From Streptomyces sp. DvalAA-14 (GTDB lineage: Bacteria > Actinomycetota > Actinomycetes > Streptomycetales > Streptomycetaceae): a DNA stretch of 38,018 nucleotides. The stretch is taken from contig NZ_FMCH01000540.1 of NCBI RefSeq assembly GCF_900091855.1, positions 1 through 38,018 on the forward strand. Reading direction: 5' to 3'. Below the pieces are notes generated by a model. It had not been told where the DNA came from. It saw only the letters and a program-made list of their open reading frames with translations, and did no database searches. Positions within the stretch are counted from its first letter, which is position 1. Each line of letters opens with the position of its first letter. Shown piece by piece: positions 30,413 through 38,018 of the stretch. The position numbers and the translations under genes were made by a program.

Positions 30413-31138
30413 CTAGAGGAAGTTGTTGGGCCAGATCATGGTGCGCCACATGTGGGCGACGGGAGAGTTGTCGAAACCGAGGCCCTGTGGCGGCTGGCGG
30501 AAGCGGCGGGCCACGAGGTCCTCGAACTCGGCGAACTCGGTGTCGGCGTCGGGATCGAAGGTGTAGACGTCGTTGACGGTGACCATGCGCGCCGACATGT
30601 ACCAGCGGTGCCGGCGGGCGGTGCGGTACGCCTCGCGGGCGTGAACCGGTGTCTGGTACTCGGTTCCGAAAAAGCCTTCGTAGGCCTTCGGATACCCGTA
30701 GCCGACGCTGTCGTCGGGGAAGTACCGCAGCACCTCGTGCTGCCGGATGGCCCATGCGACTTCCTCGTCGACGTACGGCTCCACCAGTTGCGCTCCCCAG
30801 TGGCCGTGATGGCTGCGCAGCAGTCCGGCGACGGAGATGTCGTGCAGCAGGCAGGCCAGCACGACGTTCTCGCCCATGCCTTGTTCCCTGGCCCTGCGGG
30901 CGCTTTGGAGCATGTGCCGCACGGTGAACGGGTCCAGGGCCAGGCGCAGCCGGAAGAAGTCGGCCAGCGTGGGCCGTGCCGGCATCGTCGGCAGTGCGGG
31001 ATTGTCACCCATCATGAACACCTCGCCCGGACCCAGCGAAGCCAGCACCTGGTCACCGGGCCGATGACTGTCGGTGCCGAGGGTGGCGGCCGCCGGTGGG
31101 CAGATCACCCGGGTGTGGTCGTGCTGGCTGTGGGACAA
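30413..31138 (-). CDS. HD-domain protein, PhnZ/MIOX-like
   Basis: A 241-aa soluble protein. It has a metal-binding HD arrangement: His75 (TVRHMLQSARRAREQG), the His99-Asp100 doublet (VVLACLLHDISVAGL), His110-His111 (RSHHGHWGAQL) and His135 (WAIRQHEVLRYF). The order, especially HxxxGAxLVxPYV followed by IxxHxxxRYF, resembles the mixed-valent di-iron oxygenases PhnZ and myo-inositol oxygenase more than phosphodiesterases. An oxygenase acting on a small polar substrate is therefore plausible. The C-terminal half (YPKAYEGFFGTEYQTPVHAR; SPVAHMWRTMIWPNNFL) is Trp/Tyr-rich and unassigned. It stands alone and is convergent with the quinone oxidoreductase. Confidence 0.72.
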   Translation of the reverse strand: MSHSQHDHTRVICPPAAATLGTDSHRPGDQVLASLGPGEVFMMGDNPALPTMPARPTLADFFRLRLALDPFTVRHMLQSARRAREQGMGENVVLACLLHDISVAGLLRSHHGHWGAQLVEPYVDEEVAWAIRQHEVLRYFPDDSVGYGYPKAYEGFFGTEYQTPVHAREAYRTARRHRWYMSARMVTVNDVYTFDPDADTEFAEFEDLVARRFRQPPQGLGFDNSPVAHMWRTMIWPNNFL

Positions 31139-31493
31139 CGCGGAACCTTCCGGATCGGGATGTTCCCGGCGCAGGGCCGGGCACGACCGATCCCACCAGA
31201 GAAAACCGGACCCGCGCGGTCTCGGTCACCCGCCCGGCGGAGCGCCCACCGCAGGACCACAAGAACGGGCGAGCCCTTCCGGACGAGTGGTGCGGCAGGT
31301 GCCCGGCCACCGCAAACGCTGCGCGGAGGCCGCTCGGCCGGATGCCGCCGCGCCGCGTCGGACGCGGACCTGGCCGGTGCGCGGGTCACCGCGCGCGTTC
31401 GGTGGGTTGCGCCGTTCTCGTTAGAGTGGAAGAGGCGGAATGGCCGATTCCGAAGGGTCGGCCGACGGTGAGAGGCGGCCACGGAGGTACGCG
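31139..31493. other. Intergenic region between divergent genes
   Basis: 355 bp with no supported gene. A plus-strand open frame here (for example GRALPDEWCGRCPATANA) has no recognised homology and no start. The region must hold the promoters of the HD protein and the SpoIIE-type phosphatase, but no clear boxes were found. Confidence 0.4.
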
Positions 31494-33614
31494 ATGGCGC
31501 GCGGGCTGGCGGGCGGCGGTACGGGGCACGCGTCCGTCGACTTCACGGCGAGCGCGTCCGGCGTCGCCGGTCCCGCCGTGGCCCTGGTCGCGTCGGACGG
31601 GACCGTGCTGGCCTGGGGAGACGGCTGCCGCCGGCTGCTCGGCTACCGCGCCGAGGACGTTGTCGGGCGGTCGGTGGAACGGCTCACGCGGAGGCCGGTC
31701 CAGACGCTGTCGTGGTCCTCGGCCCCGGGCGCCGTCGGCAAGCGGGGCAGCCGGCACAGCGCCGGCGCGGTGGTGGAGGCCAGGCACCGGGACGGCGGCG
31801 TCCTGCGTCTCACGGTGGAGATCGTCGGCACCGGCGGCGCGAGCGGTGAGGACTGCTGGTTCGTCGCCGTCACGGGAACGGCAGACGGTGACGAAGCGGG
31901 GGAAGGACAGGCAGGGCTCCTCGACCGGTCGCCGCTCGCGGTCGCGGTGTGGGACTCCGACATGCGGCTGCTGTGGCTGAACCGCGCCTCCAAGGAGCTG
32001 ATGGGCCTGCCCGCCGCGGGGAACCCCGGGACATCGGTTCCCCGTGTGCTGCGCGGCTTCGACAGGACATCCGTGGAGCTGGCGCTGCGGGAAGTCCTCG
32101 CAACGAGGGAGCCGGTCGGCAACCACGTCGTGCGGTGGGTGTCCCCGGAGGACGGCCGGGAGGTCGTCTTCTCCTCCTCGCTGTTCCCGCTCGCACCGAG
32201 GGACGGCACCCCGCCGGGTATCTGTTCGGTCTCCCTGGACATCACCCACACCTGGGAGCGGGAACGGCTGGCCCTGCTCAGCAGGGGCGCCCAGCGCATC
32301 GGCACCACGCTCGACGTGATGACCACCGCCCAGGAGCTCGCCGACATGGCTGTCCCCGCCCTGGCGGACTACGTCGCGGTGGATCTGGCCGAGGCCGTGC
32401 CCCTGGGCGAGGAACCGCTGGCACGCATGGACCAGGGTGAACTGGGCATTCCCATCTTCCGCCGCGCGGGCATGGCCTCGGTCCACGAGGGCGTGCCCGA
32501 GGCTCCCTACAAGGTGGGCGAGGTGGTGTATGTGCCTCCCGCGTCGCCGTACCTCGCCGCGCTGCGTGAGGGCCAGTCCTATCTCTGCCCGATCCTGGAA
32601 TCAGGCCCGGGAACATGGGTGGACCAGGATCCGATCCGCCGGCAGGTCATCCGTGACACCGGTATGCACTCCGTGATGACCGTCCCGCTCAAGGCCCGTG
32701 GCACCCTCCTCGGCCTCGTTTCGTTCGCCCGGAACGAGAACGTCGTCCCCTTCTCGCGGAACGACCTGCTGCTGGCGGAGGAGCTCGCCGTCCAGGCGTC
32801 GCTGAGCCTGGACAACGCCCGCCGTTTTACCCGCGAGCGCACCGCCGCCCTCACCCTGCGGCGCAGCATCCTGCCGGAGGAACTGTCGGGCGGGGCCGCG
32901 GTGGACCTGGCCAGCCGCTATCTGCCGTCCGCCCGGCACGAAGGAGTCGGCGGCGATCTGATGGACGCCATCGAGCTGCCCGAAGGCCGGGTCGCCCTGG
33001 TCATCGGGGATGTCGTCGGACACGGCATCCACGCCGCCGCCAGTATGGGGCGCCTGCGTACGGCCATCCACACGCTTGCCGTCCTGGACCAGCCGCCGGC
33101 CGAACTGCTCGACAATCTCAACAAGGTCGCCGCCCGGCTCGCGCAGCCGGACGACCAGAGCACCAGCGGTCATCCGTCGATCACCGGGGCGAGCTGCCTG
33201 TACGCCGTGTACGACCCGGCCAACGGTGTGTGCACCCTGGCCCGCGCCGGTCACCCGCCGCCGATCCTGGTGACACCCGACGGCCGCGCCGCGATCCCCG
33301 ACACACCGGTGGGCCCGCCGCTCGGGATCGGCGCCGGCCCGTACGAGTCCGTCGACCTGGAACTTCCCGATCGGACAGTGATCGCCCTGTTCACCGACGG
33401 ACTGGTCGAAACCCGGCAGGGGGACATCGACGCCGGCCTCGACCGGCTGATCGCCGCACTCCAGCACCCCCCCGGCGACCTCGCCGACCTCGAGGAGCTG
33501 TGCGCCCGCGGTATCACGCGGATGACGGCCCGGACCCCACCGGAGGACGACGTGGCACTGCTCGTGGCCCGCACCCACACCGCACACGGCAATCGGGCCA
33601 CCGCCCGCGCCTGA
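31494..33614 (+). CDS. PAS-PAS-GAF SpoIIE/PP2C-type serine phosphatase
   Basis: A 706-aa cytosolic signalling protein. Domains in order: PAS 1 (AVALVASDGTVLAWGDGCRR, about 30-135), PAS 2 (LAVAVWDSDMRLLWLNRASK, about 145-250), GAF (about 260-450; SVMTVPLKARGTLLGLVSFA) and a PPM/SpoIIE phosphatase (about 460-690; ILPEELSGG, VALVIGDVVGHGIHAAASMG, LARAGHPPPILVTPDG, IALFTDGLVETR, EDDVALLVAR). The metal-binding aspartates in GVGGDLMDAIEL, GDVVGHG, TDGL and DDVALL are all present; the usual Trp-Tyr in GGDWYD is Leu-Met. Such proteins dephosphorylate anti-sigma antagonists in SigB-like networks. No anti-sigma kinase domain or gene is adjacent. Start ATG 31494 has GGAGG 6 nt upstream and is preferred over the ATG at 31440. 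Confidence 0.87.
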   Translation: MARGLAGGGTGHASVDFTASASGVAGPAVALVASDGTVLAWGDGCRRLLGYRAEDVVGRSVERLTRRPVQTLSWSSAPGAVGKRGSRHSAGAVVEARHRDGGVLRLTVEIVGTGGASGEDCWFVAVTGTADGDEAGEGQAGLLDRSPLAVAVWDSDMRLLWLNRASKELMGLPAAGNPGTSVPRVLRGFDRTSVELALREVLATREPVGNHVVRWVSPEDGREVVFSSSLFPLAPRDGTPPGICSVSLDITHTWERERLALLSRGAQRIGTTLDVMTTAQELADMAVPALADYVAVDLAEAVPLGEEPLARMDQGELGIPIFRRAGMASVHEGVPEAPYKVGEVVYVPPASPYLAALREGQSYLCPILESGPGTWVDQDPIRRQVIRDTGMHSVMTVPLKARGTLLGLVSFARNENVVPFSRNDLLLAEELAVQASLSLDNARRFTRERTAALTLRRSILPEELSGGAAVDLASRYLPSARHEGVGGDLMDAIELPEGRVALVIGDVVGHGIHAAASMGRLRTAIHTLAVLDQPPAELLDNLNKVAARLAQPDDQSTSGHPSITGASCLYAVYDPANGVCTLARAGHPPPILVTPDGRAAIPDTPVGPPLGIGAGPYESVDLELPDRTVIALFTDGLVETRQGDIDAGLDRLIAALQHPPGDLADLEELCARGITRMTARTPPEDDVALLVARTHTAHGNRATARA

Positions 33615-33665
33615 TTCCGGCCGTTCACCGCACGCGGCGGCGGCCGGGAGGCGTCGCGCCGCCGG

Positions 33666-35159
33666 TCAGCAGAACGCGGGTGGGATGCTCTGCTCGTACT
33701 GGAAGACGTTGTTGGGGTCGTACTTCGCCTTGACCTGGCGCAGCCGGTCGAAGTTGGCGCCCCAGTAGGCGGTCTCCCACTCCTGCATTCCGATGTTGGG
33801 CACGTTGACGTAGGCGCCGTTCACATAGGGCCGCAGCGCCTGGCTGAACTCGGCGATCCACGCCTGGGCCACCGGGGTGAGCGCGTCGCCGCTGCCCGGC
33901 ACTCCGCGAGTCCCCCAGCCGGCGCCGGGCTCGGAGTAGAAGAGCGCGTCGCGGTGCGGGAACGCCGTGCCACCGCGGGGCTCTCGCCGAACCGCTCCGC
34001 CGAATGCCTGGGTGAAGAAGTTGCTGTCGTCGGTGGGGGCGTCCCGCATGAACGAGGCGATCACGCTGATCGCCTTCTTCGGGAACGGCTCGGAGATGAA
34101 CTGCGAGAAGAATTTCCAGTTCGCCGGCTCGGCCTCGGTCGGGATCTGGAATCCCGTGTAGATATCGCCCCAGTTGCCGATCCGGGTGGTGACGTCGGGG
34201 CTGCCGATCGAAAAGATCGGGGCCAGCAGCTTTTTCGCCTCCGCCTCTGTTCCTTCCGCGAGAACCGCGAAAAGCAGGATCTGGCCCCGATGGATTTCCA
34301 GCTGGCTTCCGAGGCGGTTGTCGGCGACCGGCGCCGTGCGCTGCCACTGGTCGAAGACTCTGTGCAGATCGCTGATGCCGTCCCAGGTCGCCTGCACATA
34401 AGCGACGCTGCTGAGCGGAGCCACCTTGTAGGTCAGCGAGGTGACGATCCCGAAATTGCCGTTTCCCGCCCCGCGCAGCGCCCAGAGCAGATCCGCGTTG
34501 TTCTTCGCGTCCGCGGTGATCACCTGGGCGCAGTCACCGTCCGACGCGACCACGATCTCGGCGCCGATCAGGCTGTCGCAGGCCATGCCGAGGTAGCGGG
34601 TGAGGAAGCCGAAGCCGCCGCCGAGCGTCGCACCGGACAGGCCCACGGTGCCTTCCGTTCCGGTGGTCACGGCAAGGTTCTTCTCCGCGAGCGTGGTCAC
34701 CGCTTCGAGCTGGTCGAGTCCGGCGCCGACCGTGGCGGTGAGCGACGCGGTGTCGATATCGGCCGACTTCAGCTCGCTGACGTCGATCACGATGCCGTTG
34801 TCGACGTTCGACCAGCCTTCGAGGCTGTGGCCGCCGCTGCGTACCCGCAGCGCGACATCGTGCTGCCGCGCCCACGTCAGGGCGTTGACCACGTCCTGGG
34901 TCTCCTGCGCGTAGACGATCACCAGCGGATAGTGCACGAACAGCTCGTCCCAGCCGAGACTCGCGTCCGCGTACCCGGGATCGCTGGGTCGGACGATTCG
35001 GCCCGTCAACTCCGCCGGCCCGCAGGTGCCGCCTTCGGCCCCGCGGATCGCGGCACTCGCGGCCGCGGCGTCCGCCGCCCCGGCGCCTGGAATGACGACC
35101 GCGCCGGCCCCGGCCGCCGCCGTCGCCTTCAGCAGTCCGCGACGAGAAAAATCGTGCAT
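33666..35159 (-). CDS. Tat-secreted FAD-linked oxidase (berberine-bridge-like)
   Basis: A 497-aa extracellular flavoprotein of the FAD_binding_4/BBE class. The Tat signal is HDFSRRGLLKATAAAGAGA. The FAD domain has VRSGGHSLEGWSNVDNG with His111, the expected 8-alpha-histidyl FAD attachment site, then GTVGLSGATLGGGFGFLTRY and GNGNFGIVTSLTYKVAPL. The BBE C-terminus is YWGANFDRLRQVKAKYDPNN followed by VFQYEQSIPP. In bicovalent members a Cys lies just before the VGVGG loop; here that segment is TTGTEGTVGLSG without Cys, so only one covalent link is expected. Substrates of relatives are sugars, alcohols or secondary metabolites. ATG 35159 was chosen so that the Tat motif lies at the N-terminus. A role in metabolite maturation is inferred from the family alone. 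Confidence 0.87.
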   Translation of the reverse strand: MHDFSRRGLLKATAAAGAGAVVIPGAGAADAAAASAAIRGAEGGTCGPAELTGRIVRPSDPGYADASLGWDELFVHYPLVIVYAQETQDVVNALTWARQHDVALRVRSGGHSLEGWSNVDNGIVIDVSELKSADIDTASLTATVGAGLDQLEAVTTLAEKNLAVTTGTEGTVGLSGATLGGGFGFLTRYLGMACDSLIGAEIVVASDGDCAQVITADAKNNADLLWALRGAGNGNFGIVTSLTYKVAPLSSVAYVQATWDGISDLHRVFDQWQRTAPVADNRLGSQLEIHRGQILLFAVLAEGTEAEAKKLLAPIFSIGSPDVTTRIGNWGDIYTGFQIPTEAEPANWKFFSQFISEPFPKKAISVIASFMRDAPTDDSNFFTQAFGGAVRREPRGGTAFPHRDALFYSEPGAGWGTRGVPGSGDALTPVAQAWIAEFSQALRPYVNGAYVNVPNIGMQEWETAYWGANFDRLRQVKAKYDPNNVFQYEQSIPPAFC

Positions 35160-35461
35160 GGTCCTTGTCCTCTCGGCCGGGCTGTCCCGTATTGGCCGGA
35201 GGAAATCCTTCACCTTCGGCTGCTGCATTCCATTGTCGTGGACGATTTCTGAGGGCTGCAGATTAGCAGCGAAAAGCGTGACGATTGGGGGCGACACGCT
35301 ATCGGGAAACCATGGCGAAGCAATGCGGCGGGATGCGCGCCAATAGGACAGGTGGAGTTCCTGGTCGCCGTGGGCGAGCATTCCACCGTCCGTCCCACCG
35401 AGGGCCGCTGCGGCACGGCTCGGTCAACCGGCAGCGCACCGGCGGGCCGGTGTCGCGGCGA
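35160..35461. other. Intergenic region
   Basis: 302 bp between two minus-strand genes. No gene is supported. A short plus-strand reading (VEFLVAVGEHSTVRP, about 35352) vaguely recalls a LysR N-terminus but is too short to call. Confidence 0.4.
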
Positions 35462-36784
35462 TCACGGCTGCGCCGGGGTACGGCTCGGGACCGGTTGTTC
35501 GGGGCCCGGGTCGATCGGGGCCGGTGCACGGTCAGGAACCGGCGCGGCGAGCCGGCTTCGGGGCAGGAGCAGCGGGCTGGTGAGGATGAGCAGGCCCGCG
35601 ACGGCGAGAGCGGTGCGTGGGCCGGTGACGGCGGCCAGCAGACCGCCGAGCGCGGTGAAGACGGCGATGGACGCCTGCTGCCCGATGGACCAGGCCGACA
35701 GGGTGCGGGCGATGAGATGCCGGGGGGTGTGTTCGAGCCGGTAGGTGGCGAGGACGGGACTGTACAGGCTCATGTTGATGATGATCGCCAGTTCGACGGC
35801 GATCACGACGCCGAGGCCGACCACGCCCGGACGGACGAAGACCAGGCCGATCAGCCAGATCGAGCGCAGGGTGCCGGCCGTTCGGAGGACGCTCTGCTGG
35901 CCGTAGCGGGCCACGACCCGCCGGGCGAGGCGGGATCCGATGAGTCCGCCGACGCAGGGGGCGGCGAAGGCGAGGCCGTACTGCCATGGTGGGAAGCCGA
36001 GTTGGCGCAGGAGGAGTACGGCCAGCAGCGGCTCGGTGGCCATGATGAGGCCGCCGACCATCATCTGGTTCAGGTACAGGGCCCGCAATTCGGGCGCGCC
36101 CAGGATGTGCCGCCAGCCGTCCAGCAGGGCGCCGGCCCGGACCGGGCCGGCGCCGGTGGTTCGCGGCGCTTCCTCCCGGTCGCGGATGGCGGTGATGCCC
36201 AGCGCCGAGAAGAGGTAGCTGACCGCGTCCGCCACCACGGTGGTGACCGGCCCGAACAGCCCGATCGCGGCCCCACCCAGCGGCGGCCCGACGGCGATGG
36301 AACTCCAGTTGGTGGATTCGAAGCGCGCGTTGGCCACGAGCAGGTCGTCCGGCCGGACGAGGGCCTTGAGGTAGGCGCCGCTGGCCGCGTTGAAGGCGAT
36401 CTTGGCCGCGGCCACCACCGCGGAGACCATCAGCAGTTGGACGAAGCCGAGCCGGCCGAGGGCGTAGGCGGCCGGGATCGTCGCCATCGCCGCGAACCGG
36501 GTCAGGTCCATCGCGATCATGACGGGGCGCTTGCGGCGGAACTCCACCCACGGCGCGAGCGGTACCGCGATCAGCGCGCCCACCGCGGGCCCGACCGCCG
36601 ACAGCGCGGACACCTCGGCGGGGCCGGCGTGCAGCGCCAGCACGGCGATCAGCGGGAGGGCCCCGAAGCCCAGCCCCGTCCCGTAGGCGCTCACCGCGTA
36701 CGCCGCCCACAGCCAGCCGAACGGCCGCCCCAGGGATCGTCTCGCCACCACGTCCGTCCCGCCCTTTCCCCCGACCCGCCTCAC
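35462..36784 (-). CDS. MFS transporter
   Basis: A 440-aa 12-helix major facilitator exporter of the MFS_3 type. It has the loop 2-3 basic motif (WVEFRRKRPVMIAMDLTR), FNAASGAYLKALVRPDDLLV and SIAVGPPLGGAAIGLFGP, typical of macrolide-efflux-like carriers, and a Pro-rich cytosolic tail. It is a distant relative of the truncated transporter at the window start. The start is uncertain: GTG 36784 is the first, and GTG 36751 (VVARRSLGRPFG) is an alternative close to the first membrane helix. It lies upstream of the secreted FAD oxidase on the same strand, but 302 bp apart, so cotranscription is doubtful. Confidence 0.85.
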   Translation of the reverse strand: MRRVGGKGGTDVVARRSLGRPFGWLWAAYAVSAYGTGLGFGALPLIAVLALHAGPAEVSALSAVGPAVGALIAVPLAPWVEFRRKRPVMIAMDLTRFAAMATIPAAYALGRLGFVQLLMVSAVVAAAKIAFNAASGAYLKALVRPDDLLVANARFESTNWSSIAVGPPLGGAAIGLFGPVTTVVADAVSYLFSALGITAIRDREEAPRTTGAGPVRAGALLDGWRHILGAPELRALYLNQMMVGGLIMATEPLLAVLLLRQLGFPPWQYGLAFAAPCVGGLIGSRLARRVVARYGQQSVLRTAGTLRSIWLIGLVFVRPGVVGLGVVIAVELAIIINMSLYSPVLATYRLEHTPRHLIARTLSAWSIGQQASIAVFTALGGLLAAVTGPRTALAVAGLLILTSPLLLPRSRLAAPVPDRAPAPIDPGPEQPVPSRTPAQP

Positions 36785-37156
36785 CGATGGACACTGCGCA
36801 TCACATCAGGATCGGCCCGCGGGGATCAAACAACGGGCCCGGCCGCGGGCGGCTTTCTCTGCGGAACTGCCCCGGCGCCCTCCACGGGAGTGGGCACGTG
36901 CGGCTGGAGGCCACGGGTCGGCTCGTGCATGCCGTCGATGGCCCGCAGCTGGTGCCCGGTCAGCGGCGAGGCGGGGCCGGGGGTCTCTCCGGCGAGTACC
37001 CGCCCGGCGGGGTGTTCTCCGGTGAGATGGAGCCGGCGAAAGCCGTTGCCGGTGACGTGGTGGTGGCCCCGGCGCGCTCATCGCGTGCTGCCCCCTTGAG
37101 GGTGCGGGCGCGGCGCGCCGTCCGCCGCCCGAGCCGGCGGAGATCGGCCGGAGCGC
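36785..37156. other. Intergenic region with an unassigned open frame
   Basis: 372 bp. On the minus strand 36826-37077 is open for 83 codons and reads like a protein tail ([39 protein letters not shown]), but it begins right after a TGA with no good start. It may be a remnant or chance. Nothing else was found. Confidence 0.35.
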
Positions 37157-38018
37157 TCAGGCGGCGGACGGGCTGCCGGCCGTGGCTTGCGGTCGCGCCG
37201 CGGCGCCGAGGAACTCGGCCCAGCCGCCGCGCGGCGACTGACCGGGGCTGAGCGTGCGCAGTGTCTTCAGCACGGCGGGGTCCTGTACCTCGAGCCACTC
37301 GACCAGTTGCCGGAAGGAGACCATGCGCACGTCCTTGTACGCGGCCATGCGCCCGATGGCCTCCTCGACCGCGTCCATGTAGATGCCGCCGTTCCAGCGC
37401 TCGAAGTGGTTGCCGATGAAGAAGGGCGCCCGGTTGGTCTCGTACGCCCGGGTGAAACCCGCGAGGTAGGCGTCGCGGGCCTGGGCACGCCAGCCGGCGA
37501 ACTTCGTGCGGTCGCCGAGCGGATTCGCATGCGACTGGTTGGCCATCATGTTGTAGTCCATCGAGAGCACCTGGAAGCTGTGTCCGGGGAAGGGTATGGA
37601 CTGCAGCGGAAAGTCCCAGATCCGCCCGCCCTGCACCTTGCCGGGCCAGATCTGCAGGCCGCCGGGTGAGCTGGCGTCGTACTTCCAGCCCAGGTCGGCG
37701 ACCGCCGGCAGCAGGTTGGTCTGGCCTTCGAGGCACGGCGCCCGGCCGCCGATCAGCTCCTTGCGGTAGTCGAAGGGCAGCGGGTCCAGGTCGGTGAAGC
37801 CGGTGTTCGTCTTCCATTCGGTGACGAAACGTATCGCCTGGTCGATCTCGCTGCGCCACTCGGCGGGCGACCAGCGGCCGACGCCGTCGGAACCGCAGAA
37901 GTGGCCGTTGAAGTGGGTGCCGATCTCGTGCCCCTCCCGCCAGGCGGCGCCTACTTGCTGCAGGTGGCGTGGATGTGCCGGTCGGACAGGTAGCCGATCG
38001 CGGACGCGCCGACGGGGT
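37157..38018 (-). CDS. Polysaccharide-deacetylase-like protein, partial; possible frameshift
   Basis: The C-terminal ~265 residues of a larger protein whose start lies beyond the window. It shows REGHEIGTHFNGHFCGSDGV, WSPAEWRSEIDQAIRFVTEW, GGRAPCLEGQTNLLPAVADL and FERWNGGIYMDAVEEAIGRM. The HEIGTHFNGH metal-site-like motif resembles the H-x-x-x-H of NodB-fold deacetylases, and FIGNHFERW is a later conserved segment. The frame reaches the window edge only if a shift near 37951-37954 is allowed: the next frame upstream reads VGASAIGYLSDRHIHATCSK and stops at TAG (37951-37953), while the downstream frame has no upstream start. It is thus either a frameshifted gene or an alternative start. An extracellular role is likely but no signal peptide is visible. 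Confidence 0.55.
   Translation of the reverse strand, partial: PRRRVRDRLPVRPAHPRHLQQVGAAWREGHEIGTHFNGHFCGSDGVGRWSPAEWRSEIDQAIRFVTEWKTNTGFTDLDPLPFDYRKELIGGRAPCLEGQTNLLPAVADLGWKYDASSPGGLQIWPGKVQGGRIWDFPLQSIPFPGHSFQVLSMDYNMMANQSHANPLGDRTKFAGWRAQARDAYLAGFTRAYETNRAPFFIGNHFERWNGGIYMDAVEEAIGRMAAYKDVRMVSFRQLVEWLEVQDPAVLKTLRTLSPGQSPRGGWAEFLGAAARPQATAGSPSAA

Noticed and set aside
35352..35450. VEFLVAVGEHSTVRP, a possible LysR N-terminus
   Set aside because: Too short and lacking the helix-turn-helix that should follow; probably chance.
1..38018. CRISPR arrays, tRNA/rRNA genes, prophage or conjugative modules
   Set aside because: No regularly spaced repeats, no cloverleaf or rRNA-like segments and no phage or conjugation genes were found on either strand.

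Overview
The window reads as actinobacterial chromosome, most likely Streptomyces. It is about 70% G+C, uses many GTG starts, and carries a mycothiol-dependent enzyme, a PPOX-type (F420-type) flavin protein, actinobacterial lipoproteins, a Tat-exported FAD oxidase and a SpoIIE-type phosphatase. No rRNA, tRNA, CRISPR array, prophage or biosynthetic gene cluster was seen. It looks like accessory or chromosome-arm DNA: mostly single genes with their own regulators, mixed with gene fragments and small mobile elements.

Layout. 1-3124: a truncated MFS exporter, then a divergent quinone oxidoreductase / TetR pair with a palindromic operator. 3180-5112: a scrambled patch with an internally deleted NAD(P)H oxidoreductase, a 175-bp and a 164-bp miniature inverted-repeat element, an SDR tail, an unidentified tail, an intact PPOX gene with a hexanucleotide repeat, an integrase remnant and a low-GC 37-aa membrane ORF. 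5225-8426: a 45-aa membrane protein, a mycothiol-dependent isomerase-family protein, an AlkA-like glycosylase and a frameshifted methyltransferase. 8482-12505: a lipoprotein with a His-rich NicO-type metal exporter, a leaderless mercuric-reductase-like flavoprotein and a TMEM175-type channel. 12626-13390: a pentapeptide-repeat gene behind a LacI-type palindrome, followed by a ricin-lectin remnant. 13416-16559: a divergent GT39 glycosyltransferase and LPG-synthase-like membrane protein, with three 11-bp repeats resembling a PHO box between them. 16626-20505: an esterase, a cNMP-domain/thioredoxin-reductase-like fusion, two remnants (aminoglycoside phosphotransferase and SDR) and a DUF1963-like protein. 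20632-24018: an EthD-domain protein, an unknown protein and a lipoprotein. 24134-28600: a secreted GH42-like glycosidase with a bulb-type lectin, an Old Yellow Enzyme and a Mug-type uracil glycosylase. 28673-30371: a second TetR / quinone oxidoreductase pair. 30413-38018: an HD-domain (PhnZ/MIOX-like) protein, a PAS-GAF-SpoIIE phosphatase, a Tat-secreted FAD oxidase, an MFS transporter and a partial deacetylase-like protein.

Common themes are redox and electrophile detoxification (two TetR-controlled quinone oxidoreductases, OYE, PPOX, the mycothiol enzyme, FAD reductases), base-excision repair (AlkA, Mug) and cell-surface or secreted functions. The most unusual signal is the pair of miniature elements. 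They have different terminal inverted repeats but a shared core whose apical hairpin shows compensatory base changes. Both sit in a CTAG that forms the stop codon of the upstream reading frame.
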